A DNA stretch of 64,000 nucleotides, taken from Brevibacterium limosum. Its GTDB lineage: Bacteria > Actinomycetota > Actinomycetes > Actinomycetales > Brevibacteriaceae. Below, one piece after another: positions 50,461 through 59,886 of the stretch. The stretch covers positions 2,666,001 through 2,730,000 of the forward strand of contig NZ_CP050154.1 in the NCBI RefSeq assembly GCF_011617705.1. The letters run 5' to 3'. Made by a program: the position numbers and the translations under genes. Position 1 is the first letter of the stretch, and each line of letters begins with the position of its first letter. Below the pieces are notes generated by a model that worked only from the letters and a program-made list of their open reading frames with translations, searched no databases and was not told the origin of the DNA.

Positions 50461-52053
50461 TCAGCTGACGACCAGGGGGTCGAGGACCAGGTCGGGGTGG
50501 TTCTTCTGCACACCCTGCAGCCGCCACCGATCCGAGAACAGTGCCAGCAGCTCACCGTCGGAACGGTGAAGCACCTCGACCGAGCGTTCCCGAGCCAGGG
50601 TCGGCACGCATTCGGGAGTGGTGCGTCGGGCGAGGGAGAAGTTCAGACGCTCCAGGGTGCAGGGAGCGTTGAATTCGTTGGTCATCCGGTCTTCGGCCAC
50701 TTCGAACTGCATGGGTCCGACCGCGCCGAGCACCGGTGCCTGATCGCCGCGCAGGTCCGAGCGCAGCACCTGGATGACACCTTCGTGGTCGAGCTGTTCG
50801 ATGCCGCGACGGAACTGCTTGTACTTCGAGGAGTCCTTCGCGCGGATGACCATGAAGTGTTCGGGCGAGAACGTCGGAATACCCGGGAACTCGACCTTCT
50901 TGTCGAGGTAGAGGGAGTCACCGACCCGCAGTGCGGAGGCGTTGACCAATCCGACGACATCGCCGGGGAACGCTTCGTCGACGACGTCGCGGTCGCGTCC
51001 GAAGACCTGCTGAGCATATTTCGTGGCGAAGGGCTTGCCGGTGCTGGCGTGAGTGAGGACGGTACCGCGTTCGAAGACTCCCGAGCAGACTCGGATATAG
51101 GCGAGTCGGTCACGGTGGTTCGAATCCATGCCGGCTTGGACCTTGAACACGAAACCGGAGAACGGATCGTCGACGGGGCGGGGCTGATCGTCCTTGTCCA
51201 GGCGGGCTTCGGCGGCCGGGGCGAGGTCGACGAGGAGGTCGAGGAGTTTGTGGATGCCGAAGTTGAGCACGGCGGACGCGAACATCACCGGGGTCGATCG
51301 GCCGGCGAGGAAGGTCTCCTGGTCATGGTTCTGGTCTTCCATCTCCAGCAGATCCGACTCATCGACAGCGGTCGTCCACGCATCGCCCTCGAGGTCGGCG
51401 GCCGCCTCGGCGGTGTGGGTCTCCTCACCGGCGATCGTGGCGCCTCCGTCGGTGCGGGCGTACTTCGTGTACTCGCCGGTGGACCGGTCGAGGACGCCGC
51501 GGAAGTCTCCGGACTGGCCGACGGGCCAGGTGATCGGCGTGGGCAGGAGGCCGGTGCGCTGCTGGACCTCGTCCATGAGTTCGAGCGCGTCGAGGCCGGG
51601 ACGGTCCCACTTGTTGATGACCGTGATGATCGGGATATTGCGGTGGGCACAGACTTCGAAGAGCTTCATCGTCTGTGCCTCGAGGCCCTTGGCGGCGTCG
51701 ATGAGCATGACGGCGCAGTCGACGGCGGAGAGGACACGGTAGGTGTCCTCGGAGAAGTCGGCGTGACCCGGAGTGTCGACGAGGTTGAACACGGCGTCGC
51801 GGTACTCGAACTGCAGGGCCGCCGAGGAGATCGAGATTCCGCGGTCCTGTTCCATCTGCATCCAGTCGGAGACGGTGGCGCGGCGGCCGGCCTTTCCGTG
51901 GGTGGCTCCCGCCTGGCCGATGGCACGTGCGTGCAGGGCGAGCGCCTCGGTGGTCGTCGATTTGCCCGCGTCGGGGTGCGAGATGACAGCGAACGTGCGG
52001 CGGCGGGACGCCTCGTGTCGGATGTCCTTGTCGGAATACTGGCCAGAAGTCAC
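50461..52053 (-). CDS. prfC: Peptide chain release factor 3
   Basis: A 530-residue translational GTPase. G1 HPDAGKST is at 26-33, G3 DTPGH at 93-97 and G4 NKWD at 147-150, with RF3-specific QMEQDRGISISSAALQFEY (in part, EQDRGISISSAALQF) and C-terminal EVAEDRMTNEFNAP. It recycles RF1/RF2 from ribosomes after termination. The start ATG 52053 follows a G/C-rich region with a 23-bp tandem repeat. The insertion of about 35 residues around 195-230 (EETHTAEAAADLEG region) is larger than I recall for enterobacterial RF3. Confidence 0.92.
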   Translation of the reverse strand: MTSGQYSDKDIRHEASRRRTFAVISHPDAGKSTTTEALALHARAIGQAGATHGKAGRRATVSDWMQMEQDRGISISSAALQFEYRDAVFNLVDTPGHADFSEDTYRVLSAVDCAVMLIDAAKGLEAQTMKLFEVCAHRNIPIITVINKWDRPGLDALELMDEVQQRTGLLPTPITWPVGQSGDFRGVLDRSTGEYTKYARTDGGATIAGEETHTAEAAADLEGDAWTTAVDESDLLEMEDQNHDQETFLAGRSTPVMFASAVLNFGIHKLLDLLVDLAPAAEARLDKDDQPRPVDDPFSGFVFKVQAGMDSNHRDRLAYIRVCSGVFERGTVLTHASTGKPFATKYAQQVFGRDRDVVDEAFPGDVVGLVNASALRVGDSLYLDKKVEFPGIPTFSPEHFMVIRAKDSSKYKQFRRGIEQLDHEGVIQVLRSDLRGDQAPVLGAVGPMQFEVAEDRMTNEFNAPCTLERLNFSLARRTTPECVPTLARERSVEVLHRSDGELLALFSDRWRLQGVQKNHPDLVLDPLVVS

Positions 52054-52116
52054 CGCAATATCCTATCGTTCTTCGCGCTCGTCCGGCGTGTCCGTTCAGT
52101 CACAGTGGCCGGCGCC

Positions 52117-52231
52117 GCTGTGCCCAGCTGGTCGGAGTCGTTGTTCACAGCCGGTCGGGGCCGTTGTTCCCAGGTGGCCGGGGGCGCTGTTCCCAGGTGG
52201 CCGGGGGCGCTGTTCCCAGGTGGCCGGGGGT
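52117..52231. repeat. Five tandem copies of a 23-bp minisatellite
   Basis: Copies lie at 52117-52139, 52140-52162, 52163-52185, 52186-52208 and 52209-52231, each exactly 23 bases with shared core GTTCCCAGGTGGCCGGGGG. The three right-hand copies are nearly identical; the left two have several changes, and a further degenerate, indel-shifted copy may precede them (52094-52116). It lies between prfC (minus) and a small membrane-protein gene (plus), so it may affect both promoters. Confidence 0.9.
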
Positions 52232-52315
52232 TCGAAGTTCGGTCTGTGTGGGTCGCTCATCCTGTCGCCGGTGCGTCCAGCGTCCTGTCGGAATCTGCCC
52301 ATATGCTGGTGTGCG

Positions 52316-52693
52316 ATGTCTGAGGAATTCGTCGAATACGCCGGCCGTTCGGAGCCCAAGGAACGCTGGCTCAAAGCCCTACCGCTCATCATCGCGGGGA
52401 TCCTGGGCGTCCCGCTGCTCGCGGCCGATATCTGGCTGTCACTGCAGATCGCTCAGATCACGAAATACCTCTTCGACCTCGGCACCTCCGGGTGGGAGGC
52501 CACCGGCTATGTCCTGGCCAGCCTCTCGGGCGGTTTCTGCGTCATCTTCTTCATCGCCTTCCTCTTCATCGGCACTCGACGACGCACCTGGAGCTGGCGC
52601 ATCTGGTGGGCAGCTGCCGCCTTTCTCGCCGCTGCCGCCCTGCCGCTGTGGGTAGTCATCGACTGGCTCCTCAGCGGCGCCCAGCCCATCTAG
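52316..52693 (+). CDS. Small membrane protein, three predicted helices
   Basis: A 125-residue protein with hydrophobic segments around residues 22-45 (LPLIIAGILGVPLLAADIWL), 62-83 and 95-115, and a short acidic N tail (MSEEFVEYAGRSEPKER). Not recognised. Start ATG 52316 has no ribosome site, but TATGCT at 52302-52307 lies 8 bases upstream, compatible with a leaderless mRNA. The upstream minisatellite is part of its promoter region. Confidence 0.65.
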   Translation: MSEEFVEYAGRSEPKERWLKALPLIIAGILGVPLLAADIWLSLQIAQITKYLFDLGTSGWEATGYVLASLSGGFCVIFFIAFLFIGTRRRTWSWRIWWAAAAFLAAAALPLWVVIDWLLSGAQPI

Positions 52694-53014
52694 ACACCTT
52701 CCGCCTCGCTGCCGCCTCGGCGGGTACCGACCATGCACCCAACGCCCCGCCTATTCACCCAGCGTCCCGCACTGCCTACTCTTCGCGGCATTCCCTACAC
52801 GTCGCGGCGTTCCCTACCGCAGTCGACTTCTCCTACAGGTGGTGGCGCATCCATCACCGTTCGTGCCATAACGCCCCGAAGCAATGAGTCGTTGAGCCGC
52901 GACCGGTGAGGGATGCCTGAATCGCGGGGCAAAAGACCATACGACCAACCACCCCAGCGGGTCGTTGTGCCGCTGCGGGTGAGGGATGCTCAGAGCCGCA
53001 CGCGAGCACCCACG
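52694..53014. other. Intergenic region between the small membrane-protein gene and hrpA
   Basis: No gene is visible in these 321 bases. Small direct repeats are present: CGCGGCATTCCCTAC (52784-52798) and CGCGGCGTTCCCTAC (52803-52817), and GGTGAGGGATGC twice around 52902 and 52978. The purpose of these repeats is unknown. The hrpA stop is at 53015. Confidence 0.45.
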
Positions 53015-56000
53015 TCAGAGCTGAGCGAGGGCCTTCGCGATGCGCTTCTCCGACACCGGGTGCGCGGTGCCCAGCGAATTCGCGAACAGCGACACTCGCA
53101 GCTCTTCGAGCATTGAGACGACCTCGAGCCACGCCTCAGGCAGGGAGGCGATGAGCTGCGACCATTCAGCCCTCGCCAGCGCCGGGAATCGATTGCCGAT
53201 CTTCTTCACCACGTCATCGCCGCAGCCGGCCACCCGGTCCATGAGCTGCTTGTCGCGGATCGGCGAATCCTGCATTCCGCCGATGCGCACCACTTCGGCC
53301 CGCACCCAGCGGGGCAGCTCGCGCAGCATCTGCGGAGTCATCGCCGCAATCGCCGCGGCACTCGTCCGCGTGGCCCTCCACGCCTGCACATCGGCGAGAT
53401 TGGCAAGGATCGCCAACGAGGAGGCCTTCGACACGAGCCTGTCGAGCTCGGTCGCCGTCTTGAGTGCCTTCATCAGGAACGGCAGCAGCGACGAACAGGT
53501 CACCGGCAGCCCGGCGTCGACGTCCTGACGCAGCCGTTTGAACTCATCGGCGGTGGCCACCCACGACGTCTCTGCCGGACCCAACCGGTCGCCGACGAGT
53601 CCGCGGATCCCGACCCTGATGAGGCCGCTGAGCAGCTCGTCGGCGGTCTTCTGATGACCGGCGAGGATGAGCTTCTCCTGGGTGGTCAGCCCGTCCTGCA
53701 GGTATTTCAGTGCTTCACCGGTGTGCTGCGCCAGCAGGGTGATGATCGCTTCTCGCGTGGCCAAACGTGCTTCTGGTGCGGTGTCGAAGGCCACGAGGTC
53801 GACCGACGTCGACCGGTCTGCGAGCCCCGGAACGACACCGGCCGCAGCTTGGTCGGGATCGGCCAGCTCACCGAACGACCAGTCCGTCAATCCGGTCTGC
53901 GAGGTGAACGCGCTCTCCTTCTGCCGGGCCTTGCGCACCTGCGGTCTGGCCTTCGTCGTCAGTGCGGCCAGGTCCTCCCCGAGGCCGACGGTCGTCTTCC
54001 CGTCGACGACGCGGAACGTCAGCCGCAGGTGAGCAGGGATGCGCGATCGGTCGAAATCGGCGGCGGTGACCGTGATCGGCACGAGGTCGTTCAGCCCTCC
54101 CCCGCCAGCGCGTTCGCTCAGATGCGCGGCAAGCACGTCCGGCAGGTTCCCTCGGTATGGGGTGAGCGCGGGCAGGATCTCGCGGGCGACGTCCGGGGCC
54201 GGAACGAAGTAGCGGCGCTTGTTCTTCGGCAGTGAGCGGATATAGGCGGCGACGAGCTCTTCGCGCAGCCCGGGTACCTGCCAGCTGAATTCGTCCGCGT
54301 CGACCACGGGCACCGCCTCGGCGGGGATCTCCACGGTCACTCCGTCCTCGGTGCCTCCGGGATCGAAGGAGTAGCGCAGCTTCGCCTGTGTGCCGTCGGC
54401 CAGTTCCCATTCCATCGGGAAGTCCGAGGCCACCGAGGCGGTGAGCTCCTCACTGTCATCGCTGAGCAGCACCGAGGTGGTGAGGTCGAGCAGGTGCGCG
54501 TCCCGTCGTTTCTGCTTCTTCCACCACCCCCGGAAGTCCGCCGCCGAGGTGATGCCTGGCGGAATCCTTTCATCGAAGAATTCGAAGAGGGCATCGTCTT
54601 GGTCGAGCACGCGACGATTCCGTGTCCGCGAGGCCAGTTCCTCGGCCTCCTCGATGACGGCCGCGTTGTGGTCGAGGAAGCCGAAGCGTTCGTGCCAGTC
54701 GCCTTCGATGAGGCCCTTGCGGATGAACGCGTCGCGTGCGGCTTCTCGGTCGATGTGTCCGTATCCGACGCGGCGGTCGCTGACGAGCGTGACTCCGTAG
54801 AGGGAGATCTTCTCGTACACCATCGAGGCGCCGGCCTTCGTCGACCAGTGCGGGTCCGAATGCTGGCGGGTGACCAGTTCGCCTGCGGCTTCGACGACCC
54901 AGTCCGGGTCGATCGCGGCCACGGTGCGTGCCCACAGCCGGGAGGTTTCGACGAGCTCGGCGGCCATGACGAAGTCCGGATTGACCTTGAAGAGCCCGGA
55001 TCCGGGGAAGATGGCGAAGCGTGTGCCGCGGGCGCCCTGATAGTCCTTGTGCCTCTCCGACCGTGAGCCGATCATCGTCAGCAGTCCGGTGAGCAGGGAC
55101 CGGTGGATGGCGGCGGCATGCGGGTCGAGTCTGGCTGCGGCCACCTGTTTCCCGTTCTGCCCGGCCGGGCCGGTCGCTCCGTGTTTCTTCACGCTGCGTT
55201 TGGCGGCGCTGAGTTCGGCGAATCCGATTGAGCCGTTCGCACCACGGCCGGGACCCTCGGCAGCCTCGGAGACGGCCGCCTTGCCGTCGTCGGCCCTGAG
55301 ATCGGGCCCTTCCGCTGCGAGCCCCGCGGCGGTCGGCTGCCAGACGGACTTCTCGATCCGGATCCCGGCCGAGCCGAGCAGCGAGCGCAGCTGGCCCACG
55401 AGGTCCTGCCATTCGCGGATGCGCACGAAGTTGAGGAACTCCGACTTGCAGCGGCGGCGGAACTTCGAGGATCCCATGTCCGCCTGCAGGCTCTGCAGGT
55501 AATTCCACAGGTTGAGGTAGGACAGGAAGTCACTGCCGCGGTGGGTGAATCGGGCGTGCTTCTCATCGGCGGCGGCACGGACCTCGGCCGGCCGCTCCCG
55601 GGGATCCTGGATGGACAGTGCGGCGACGATGACGGTGACCTCTCCCCCGCAGCCGGCTTCGGCACCGGCGATGACCATCCGGGCCAGGCGGGGGTCGATC
55701 GGCAGCACGGTGAGTTTCCGACCGATCTCGGTGACGTGGATCTTCCCAGCAGAGTCACTGGTCAGCGCCCCGAGTTCGGTGAGCATCGTGCGTCCGTCAC
55801 GGACAGCCCTGGCCTCCGGCGGGGTGAGGAACGGGAAGTCGAGGATCTCCTGATCGCTCGAGGCGAATCCGAGCGAAGCCATCTGCAGGATGACGCTGGC
55901 GAGGTTCGTGCGCAGGATCTCCGGGTCGGTGAACTCGGGGCGTGACTCGAAGTCGTCCTCCGAGTACAGCCGGATGCAGATGCCGTCGCTGGTGCGCCCC

Positions 56001-57232
56001 GACCGGCCCTTGCGCTGGTTCGCGCTGGCTTGGGAGATCCGCTCGATCGGCAGCCTCTGCACCCGAGTGCGGTTGGAATAGCGGGAGATGCGGGCGGTGC
56101 CGACGTCGATGACATATTTGATTCCCGGCACCGTCAGCGAGGTCTCGGCGACGTTCGTGGCCAGGACGATGCGGGGTCGCGAATGCGCTTGGAAGACCTT
56201 CTGCTGTTCCCCGGCCGAAAGTCGGGCGAACAGCGGCACGACCTCCCAATTGCTCATCCGCGGACGTCTGCGCAGGTGGTCGGTCAGGGCGTCGGCGGTG
56301 TCACGGATCTCTCGCTCGCCGGAGAGGAAGACGAGGATGTCACCGGGGGCCTCGGCGGCGAGTTCGTCGACGGCGGCGATGATGCCATCGGTCTGCTCCT
56401 CGACTCCGGCCTCGTAGTTCCCGGATTCGCCGGGACCGTCGACATCGTCATCGGCGACCTCGTCGCCGAGCGGTCGGTACCGAACCTCGACGGGGAAGGT
56501 GCGGCCTTCGACGGAGATGATCGGAGCATCGTCGAAGTGAGCCGAGAACGATTCGGGGTCGATCGTCGCCGAGGTGATGATGACCTTGAGGTCGGGGCGT
56601 CTGTCGAGGACTTCCCTGAGATAGCCGAGGAGGAAGTCGATGTTGAGGCTGCGTTCGTGCGCCTCGTCGATGATGATGACTTCGTAGTCGCGCAGCAGTT
56701 TGTCGCGCGAGAGCTCGGACAGCAGAATGCCGTCGGTCATCACCTTCACACGCGTGGACTCGGCGACCTGCGCGGTGAATCGCACCTGGTAGCCGATGGT
56801 GTTGCCGAGTTCTTCATCGAGTTCGTCGGCGATGCGCTCGGCCACGGTCCGGGCGGCGATGCGCCTGGGTTGGGTGTGGCCGATGAGTCCGTCGATCCCG
56901 AGGCCGAGGTCGAGGCAGATCTTCGACAGCTGGGTGGTCTTTCCCGATCCCGTCTCACCGGCGATGATGACGACCTGGTTGTCACGGATCGCCTCAGCGA
57001 TCTCGTCCTTCGCAGCGGTGACCGGCAGATCCTCGGGGTACGTGACGGTCACAGGGTGGGCGGCCCGGGCGTCCTTGAGACGGGCCCGGCGCTGCTGGTG
57101 GCGGGCTGCCGTGGACTTGCGTCGCTGCTGCGAACGCCCCGACGGTGTTCGTCGTGTGTTCCGGCGCCGAGGCGGCCGCTGCGGAGTCTGACCCGGTGGC
57201 GTGGTCGACGGGGTGGGGTTCTCTTCTGCCAT
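53015..57232 (-). CDS. hrpA: DEAH-box ATP-dependent RNA helicase HrpA
   Basis: A 1405-residue helicase. Walker A GETGSGKT is at 92-99, the DEAH box at 189-192 (IIIDEAHERSLN), followed by SAT (ITSATIDPESFS) and QRKGRSGRTSDGICIRLYSE (in part, GRSGRTSDGICIRLY). The long C-terminal HrpA extension includes KFRRRCKSEFLNFVRIREWQDL and DWSFGELADPD. The first 60 residues are Arg/Pro/Thr-rich and disordered. HrpA homologues help process or degrade mRNA and resolve ribosome stalls. Length matches actinobacterial HrpA. It stands alone on the minus strand. Confidence 0.93.
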   Translation of the reverse strand: MAEENPTPSTTPPGQTPQRPPRRRNTRRTPSGRSQQRRKSTAARHQQRRARLKDARAAHPVTVTYPEDLPVTAAKDEIAEAIRDNQVVIIAGETGSGKTTQLSKICLDLGLGIDGLIGHTQPRRIAARTVAERIADELDEELGNTIGYQVRFTAQVAESTRVKVMTDGILLSELSRDKLLRDYEVIIIDEAHERSLNIDFLLGYLREVLDRRPDLKVIITSATIDPESFSAHFDDAPIISVEGRTFPVEVRYRPLGDEVADDDVDGPGESGNYEAGVEEQTDGIIAAVDELAAEAPGDILVFLSGEREIRDTADALTDHLRRRPRMSNWEVVPLFARLSAGEQQKVFQAHSRPRIVLATNVAETSLTVPGIKYVIDVGTARISRYSNRTRVQRLPIERISQASANQRKGRSGRTSDGICIRLYSEDDFESRPEFTDPEILRTNLASVILQMASLGFASSDQEILDFPFLTPPEARAVRDGRTMLTELGALTSDSAGKIHVTEIGRKLTVLPIDPRLARMVIAGAEAGCGGEVTVIVAALSIQDPRERPAEVRAAADEKHARFTHRGSDFLSYLNLWNYLQSLQADMGSSKFRRRCKSEFLNFVRIREWQDLVGQLRSLLGSAGIRIEKSVWQPTAAGLAAEGPDLRADDGKAAVSEAAEGPGRGANGSIGFAELSAAKRSVKKHGATGPAGQNGKQVAAARLDPHAAAIHRSLLTGLLTMIGSRSERHKDYQGARGTRFAIFPGSGLFKVNPDFVMAAELVETSRLWARTVAAIDPDWVVEAAGELVTRQHSDPHWSTKAGASMVYEKISLYGVTLVSDRRVGYGHIDREAARDAFIRKGLIEGDWHERFGFLDHNAAVIEEAEELASRTRNRRVLDQDDALFEFFDERIPPGITSAADFRGWWKKQKRRDAHLLDLTTSVLLSDDSEELTASVASDFPMEWELADGTQAKLRYSFDPGGTEDGVTVEIPAEAVPVVDADEFSWQVPGLREELVAAYIRSLPKNKRRYFVPAPDVAREILPALTPYRGNLPDVLAAHLSERAGGGGLNDLVPITVTAADFDRSRIPAHLRLTFRVVDGKTTVGLGEDLAALTTKARPQVRKARQKESAFTSQTGLTDWSFGELADPDQAAAGVVPGLADRSTSVDLVAFDTAPEARLATREAIITLLAQHTGEALKYLQDGLTTQEKLILAGHQKTADELLSGLIRVGIRGLVGDRLGPAETSWVATADEFKRLRQDVDAGLPVTCSSLLPFLMKALKTATELDRLVSKASSLAILANLADVQAWRATRTSAAAIAAMTPQMLRELPRWVRAEVVRIGGMQDSPIRDKQLMDRVAGCGDDVVKKIGNRFPALARAEWSQLIASLPEAWLEVVSMLEELRVSLFANSLGTAHPVSEKRIAKALAQL

Positions 57233-57291
57233 TGCCCTCCCAGCTTAGCGTCAACCCCGCGGCAGCACCTGACGACGGTGCGGAGTCCGGC

Positions 57292-58611
57292 TCAGCTTCC
57301 GCCGCCCCACAGCGGGGCCAGCGCCGAGTAGAGCTGCTGGACGCCGAGGATGATGAACAGCAGTGCGGTGATCGCCAAAGCGATGTTCGTGTGCAGCTTG
57401 TTCGCCCATTCCTTCGGGATCTTCTTGCCGTTGAGCAGGCCGAGGAGGGTGATGGCGAGGAACGGCATGAACAGCGACCCGAGAACGCCGTAGGCGAGGA
57501 TGAGGCCGATCGGCTTGCCGAGGATGAACAGCAGCATCGGCGGGAACGTCAGCCACAGGACATAGAACTTGAAGTACTTGCCCCCGGTCAGCGTGTCCGG
57601 GTGTCCGCCCGGCTTCTTGCGCATATGGCCCCAGAAGTCGGCGAACATCAGCGACACTCCGTTCCACACGCCGATGATCGAGGAGAACGAGGCGGCCCAG
57701 AAGCCGATGAGGAATCCGATGCCCACGACATCGCCGTAGCGGGCTTTGAGGACGTCGGCGAGTTCGAGCAGTCCCTTGTCGTCGGCGGAGATCGACACGC
57801 CTGCCGCACGCACGACCTCGGCACCGACGACGAGCATGGCGATGACGAAGATTCCCGTCATCACATAGGCCATGGAGTTGTCGATGCGCATCACCCGCAT
57901 CCACTTCGGGGTGTGCCACCCCTTCTCACGCAGCCAGTACCCGTAGGCGGCCAGGGTGATGGTTCCGCCGACTCCTCCGGCGAGCGCGAGAGTGTAGATC
58001 ACTCCGCCTTCGGGGATGAGCGGGATCAGTCCGGTGAGCATATCGGGAATGTTCGGGGCGGCGATGATCGCGAGTCCGACGACGGTGATGAACATGATCC
58101 CGACGAGGACGGCGGTGATCTTCTCGAACACGGCGTAGCGGCCGAACCACACCATGGCGAATCCGGCCAGTCCCATGAGCACCGACCACACGGTGAGGTT
58201 GAGTCCGGGGAAGAGCGCGGCCAGCGGCAGTGCCGCCGAGCTCATGGCCGTCGCTCCGTAGACGAAGCCCCAGATGATGATGTACGGGCCGAAATACCAC
58301 GTGGTCCAGCGGCCGAGTGAACGCCAGCCTTCGAAGATCGTCTTTCCGGTCGCGAGGCTGAATCTGCCGGCCCCTTCGACGAGGACGATCTTGAGGATGA
58401 CGCCGACGATCACCGCCCACAGCAGTCCGTAGCCGAACTGGCTGCCGGCCACAAGAGTCGCAACCATATCGGCGGCACCGACACCGGTGGCAGCGACGAC
58501 GAGACCGGGGCCGATGACCTTCCATTTGGCAGGCCCGGAGGCCTCTTCGATGCCTGACACTGCCTCGGGGTCGCTTCCGGAGGCGCCGGGTCCGTGAGTG
58601 TTCTCGCTCAT
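57292..58611 (-). CDS. Divergent Nramp-family divalent-metal transporter
   Basis: A 439-residue protein with about 11 helices and a 30-residue polar N tail. The TM1 stretch is GPGLVVAATGVGAADMVAT. The family's metal-binding DPGN is replaced by GAAD (45-48), and the TM6 methionine-proline-histidine motif is replaced by LAA (220-222 region, GGTITLAAYG). Fold and order match the Nramp superfamily, but the canonical ligand set for Mn/Fe is gone. It may carry a different ion, or be a non-metal relative. The start ATG 58611 has GTTTCAACC-like sequence before it and no clear ribosome site. Confidence 0.75.
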   Translation of the reverse strand: MSENTHGPGASGSDPEAVSGIEEASGPAKWKVIGPGLVVAATGVGAADMVATLVAGSQFGYGLLWAVIVGVILKIVLVEGAGRFSLATGKTIFEGWRSLGRWTTWYFGPYIIIWGFVYGATAMSSAALPLAALFPGLNLTVWSVLMGLAGFAMVWFGRYAVFEKITAVLVGIMFITVVGLAIIAAPNIPDMLTGLIPLIPEGGVIYTLALAGGVGGTITLAAYGYWLREKGWHTPKWMRVMRIDNSMAYVMTGIFVIAMLVVGAEVVRAAGVSISADDKGLLELADVLKARYGDVVGIGFLIGFWAASFSSIIGVWNGVSLMFADFWGHMRKKPGGHPDTLTGGKYFKFYVLWLTFPPMLLFILGKPIGLILAYGVLGSLFMPFLAITLLGLLNGKKIPKEWANKLHTNIALAITALLFIILGVQQLYSALAPLWGGGS

Positions 58612-58761
58612 GCTGTTTCAACCTTCGTCTTCGGCCGTGCGCGATCCCGGTCGCGGATCGCCCCACGCGGGGATCCTGCCGACAACGGCGGCGCAGCGGT
58701 CTCCGTCTGTCTCTGGACATGATATTCGACAGGACCGCCTGCTGTGACATTCGTAACGCCC

Positions 58762-58801
58762 GCGATTGGGATCGTACGCAGGCGATTGGGATCGTGAGCG
58801 T
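58762..58801. repeat. Two tandem copies of a 20-bp sequence
   Basis: GCGATTGGGATCGT occurs at 58762-58775 and 58782-58795, an exact 20-base period, in the gap between the Nramp-like gene and the DUF664 gene. It lies downstream of the DUF664 stop and upstream of the transporter start, so it could serve as a regulatory element of the transporter. Confidence 0.55.
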
Positions 58802-58854
58802 CGAGAGTCGTTCTGCGCACCCCGCCCCAGCGGAGCGGCATCTGGTGCCCGGTT

Positions 58855-59442
58855 TCAGAACCGGTCGGCGATGCCTCGCAGACGCTTGAGATACGCTGCA
58901 CGGTCGGCTGCCGGCGGCAGGTTCGAAGCCGCCTCGGACAGTCCGGCGGCCCCGTCGATGCCTTCTCGGACGATGTCGATCTGGCCCAGATGACGGGTGA
59001 GGTCGACGAGGACGTGGACCATGATCTGCCCCAGGGTGGTCTTGTCACGACCGTCCGGCCAATGCGGCACCCGTCCGGGAGAATCGAGGCTGAGGTCGTC
59101 GATGGTCTCGTCGGCGAAGTCGGCGACGCGGGTGTAGAGGTCGAGCAGATACTCGGTCGTCTCTGACTCGGCCGCACACCAGTCGGCCTGCGGGTCCTGG
59201 TCGATATCGGCGTCGGTGACGACCTCCTCGGGGTTCGGCCAGGTCCGGCCGAAAGTGTCGCCGAAGTAGACGATCTCGATCTGCGTCATATGTTTGAGTG
59301 CGCCGAGGAGGTTGAATCCGGTCGGGGTGCGCGGCCACCTCAGCGATCTCTCGTCGAGCTCGGACAGCTTCCATCGCAGGTTATCGCGGCCCCGGTGGAG
59401 GGACCGTCGCAGCAGGGACTTCATCGTCTCGTCGTCGCTCAT
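58855..59442 (-). CDS. DinB/DUF664-family protein
   Basis: A 195-residue four-helix-bundle protein of the DinB/mycothiol-transferase-like group. His51 (LKHMTQIEIVYFG) and His151 (TRHLGQIDIVRE) are in the expected places. Where I recall RH-GH-D the sequence has RHLGQID, so one metal ligand may be absent. The start is ATG 59442; longer readings are unsupported. Members are thiol-dependent transferases or isomerases, often mycothiol linked in actinobacteria. Confidence 0.75.
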   Translation of the reverse strand: MSDDETMKSLLRRSLHRGRDNLRWKLSELDERSLRWPRTPTGFNLLGALKHMTQIEIVYFGDTFGRTWPNPEEVVTDADIDQDPQADWCAAESETTEYLLDLYTRVADFADETIDDLSLDSPGRVPHWPDGRDKTTLGQIMVHVLVDLTRHLGQIDIVREGIDGAAGLSEAASNLPPAADRAAYLKRLRGIADRF

Positions 59443-59493
59443 GAGCTCAGGGTTCCACACCCGCCCCGCACCGTCTACCGTTATCCTCGAAGG

Positions 59494-59886
59494 GTGAGTG
59501 ACGACAATTCTTCGCAGGATTCCCGCAGCCGCCTCGCCCGTCGGGTCTTCCCCGACGGCGTCGATCCCGATCCCCGCTTCACCTTGGCCAATGAGCGGAC
59601 CTTCCTGTCCTGGATCCGCACTGCTCTGGCGTTCATCGGCGGCGGAATCGCCGTCGAGGCCTTCACCTCGGAGATCTTCACCACCGGTCTGCGCGCGACC
59701 CTGTCGATCGTGCTCATGGTCATCGGGTTCATCCTCGCGGCCGGTGCCGCCGTCCGCTGGTATCGCATCGAATCGGCGATGCGCCGCAAGACCTCGCTGC
59801 CGCTGCCGCTCATCATCCCCATCGTCAGCCTCGCCTCGGCGCTGGGCGCCGGTCTGCTCGTCCTGGTGTTCGCCGGCCTGCTGTGA
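59494..59886 (+). CDS. DUF202 membrane protein
   Basis: A 130-residue protein with DUF202 hallmark LANERTFLSWIRTALAFIGGGIAVE (in part, LANERTFLSWIRTALAF) and three helices. Start GTG 59494 lacks a ribosome site but is preceded by TATCCT at 59482-59487, 6 bases upstream, compatible with a leaderless mRNA. Its stop overlaps the next DUF202 gene by a base (TGATG). In other bacteria DUF202 proteins pair with ferric or membrane transporters; here two copies pair with each other. Confidence 0.82.
   Translation: MSDDNSSQDSRSRLARRVFPDGVDPDPRFTLANERTFLSWIRTALAFIGGGIAVEAFTSEIFTTGLRATLSIVLMVIGFILAAGAAVRWYRIESAMRRKTSLPLPLIIPIVSLASALGAGLLVLVFAGLL

Noticed and set aside
52117..52231. Possible CRISPR array
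   Set aside because: The repeats are directly adjacent with no spacers, so it is a tandem minisatellite; there are no cas genes.
50497..52323. A 608-codon open frame on the + strand opposite prfC
   Set aside because: It mirrors the high-GC codon pattern of prfC and has no recognisable domain; prfC itself is a textbook RF3.
56030..57331. A 433-codon + strand frame opposite hrpA
   Set aside because: It is the antisense of the helicase N-terminal domain and has no supporting motif.
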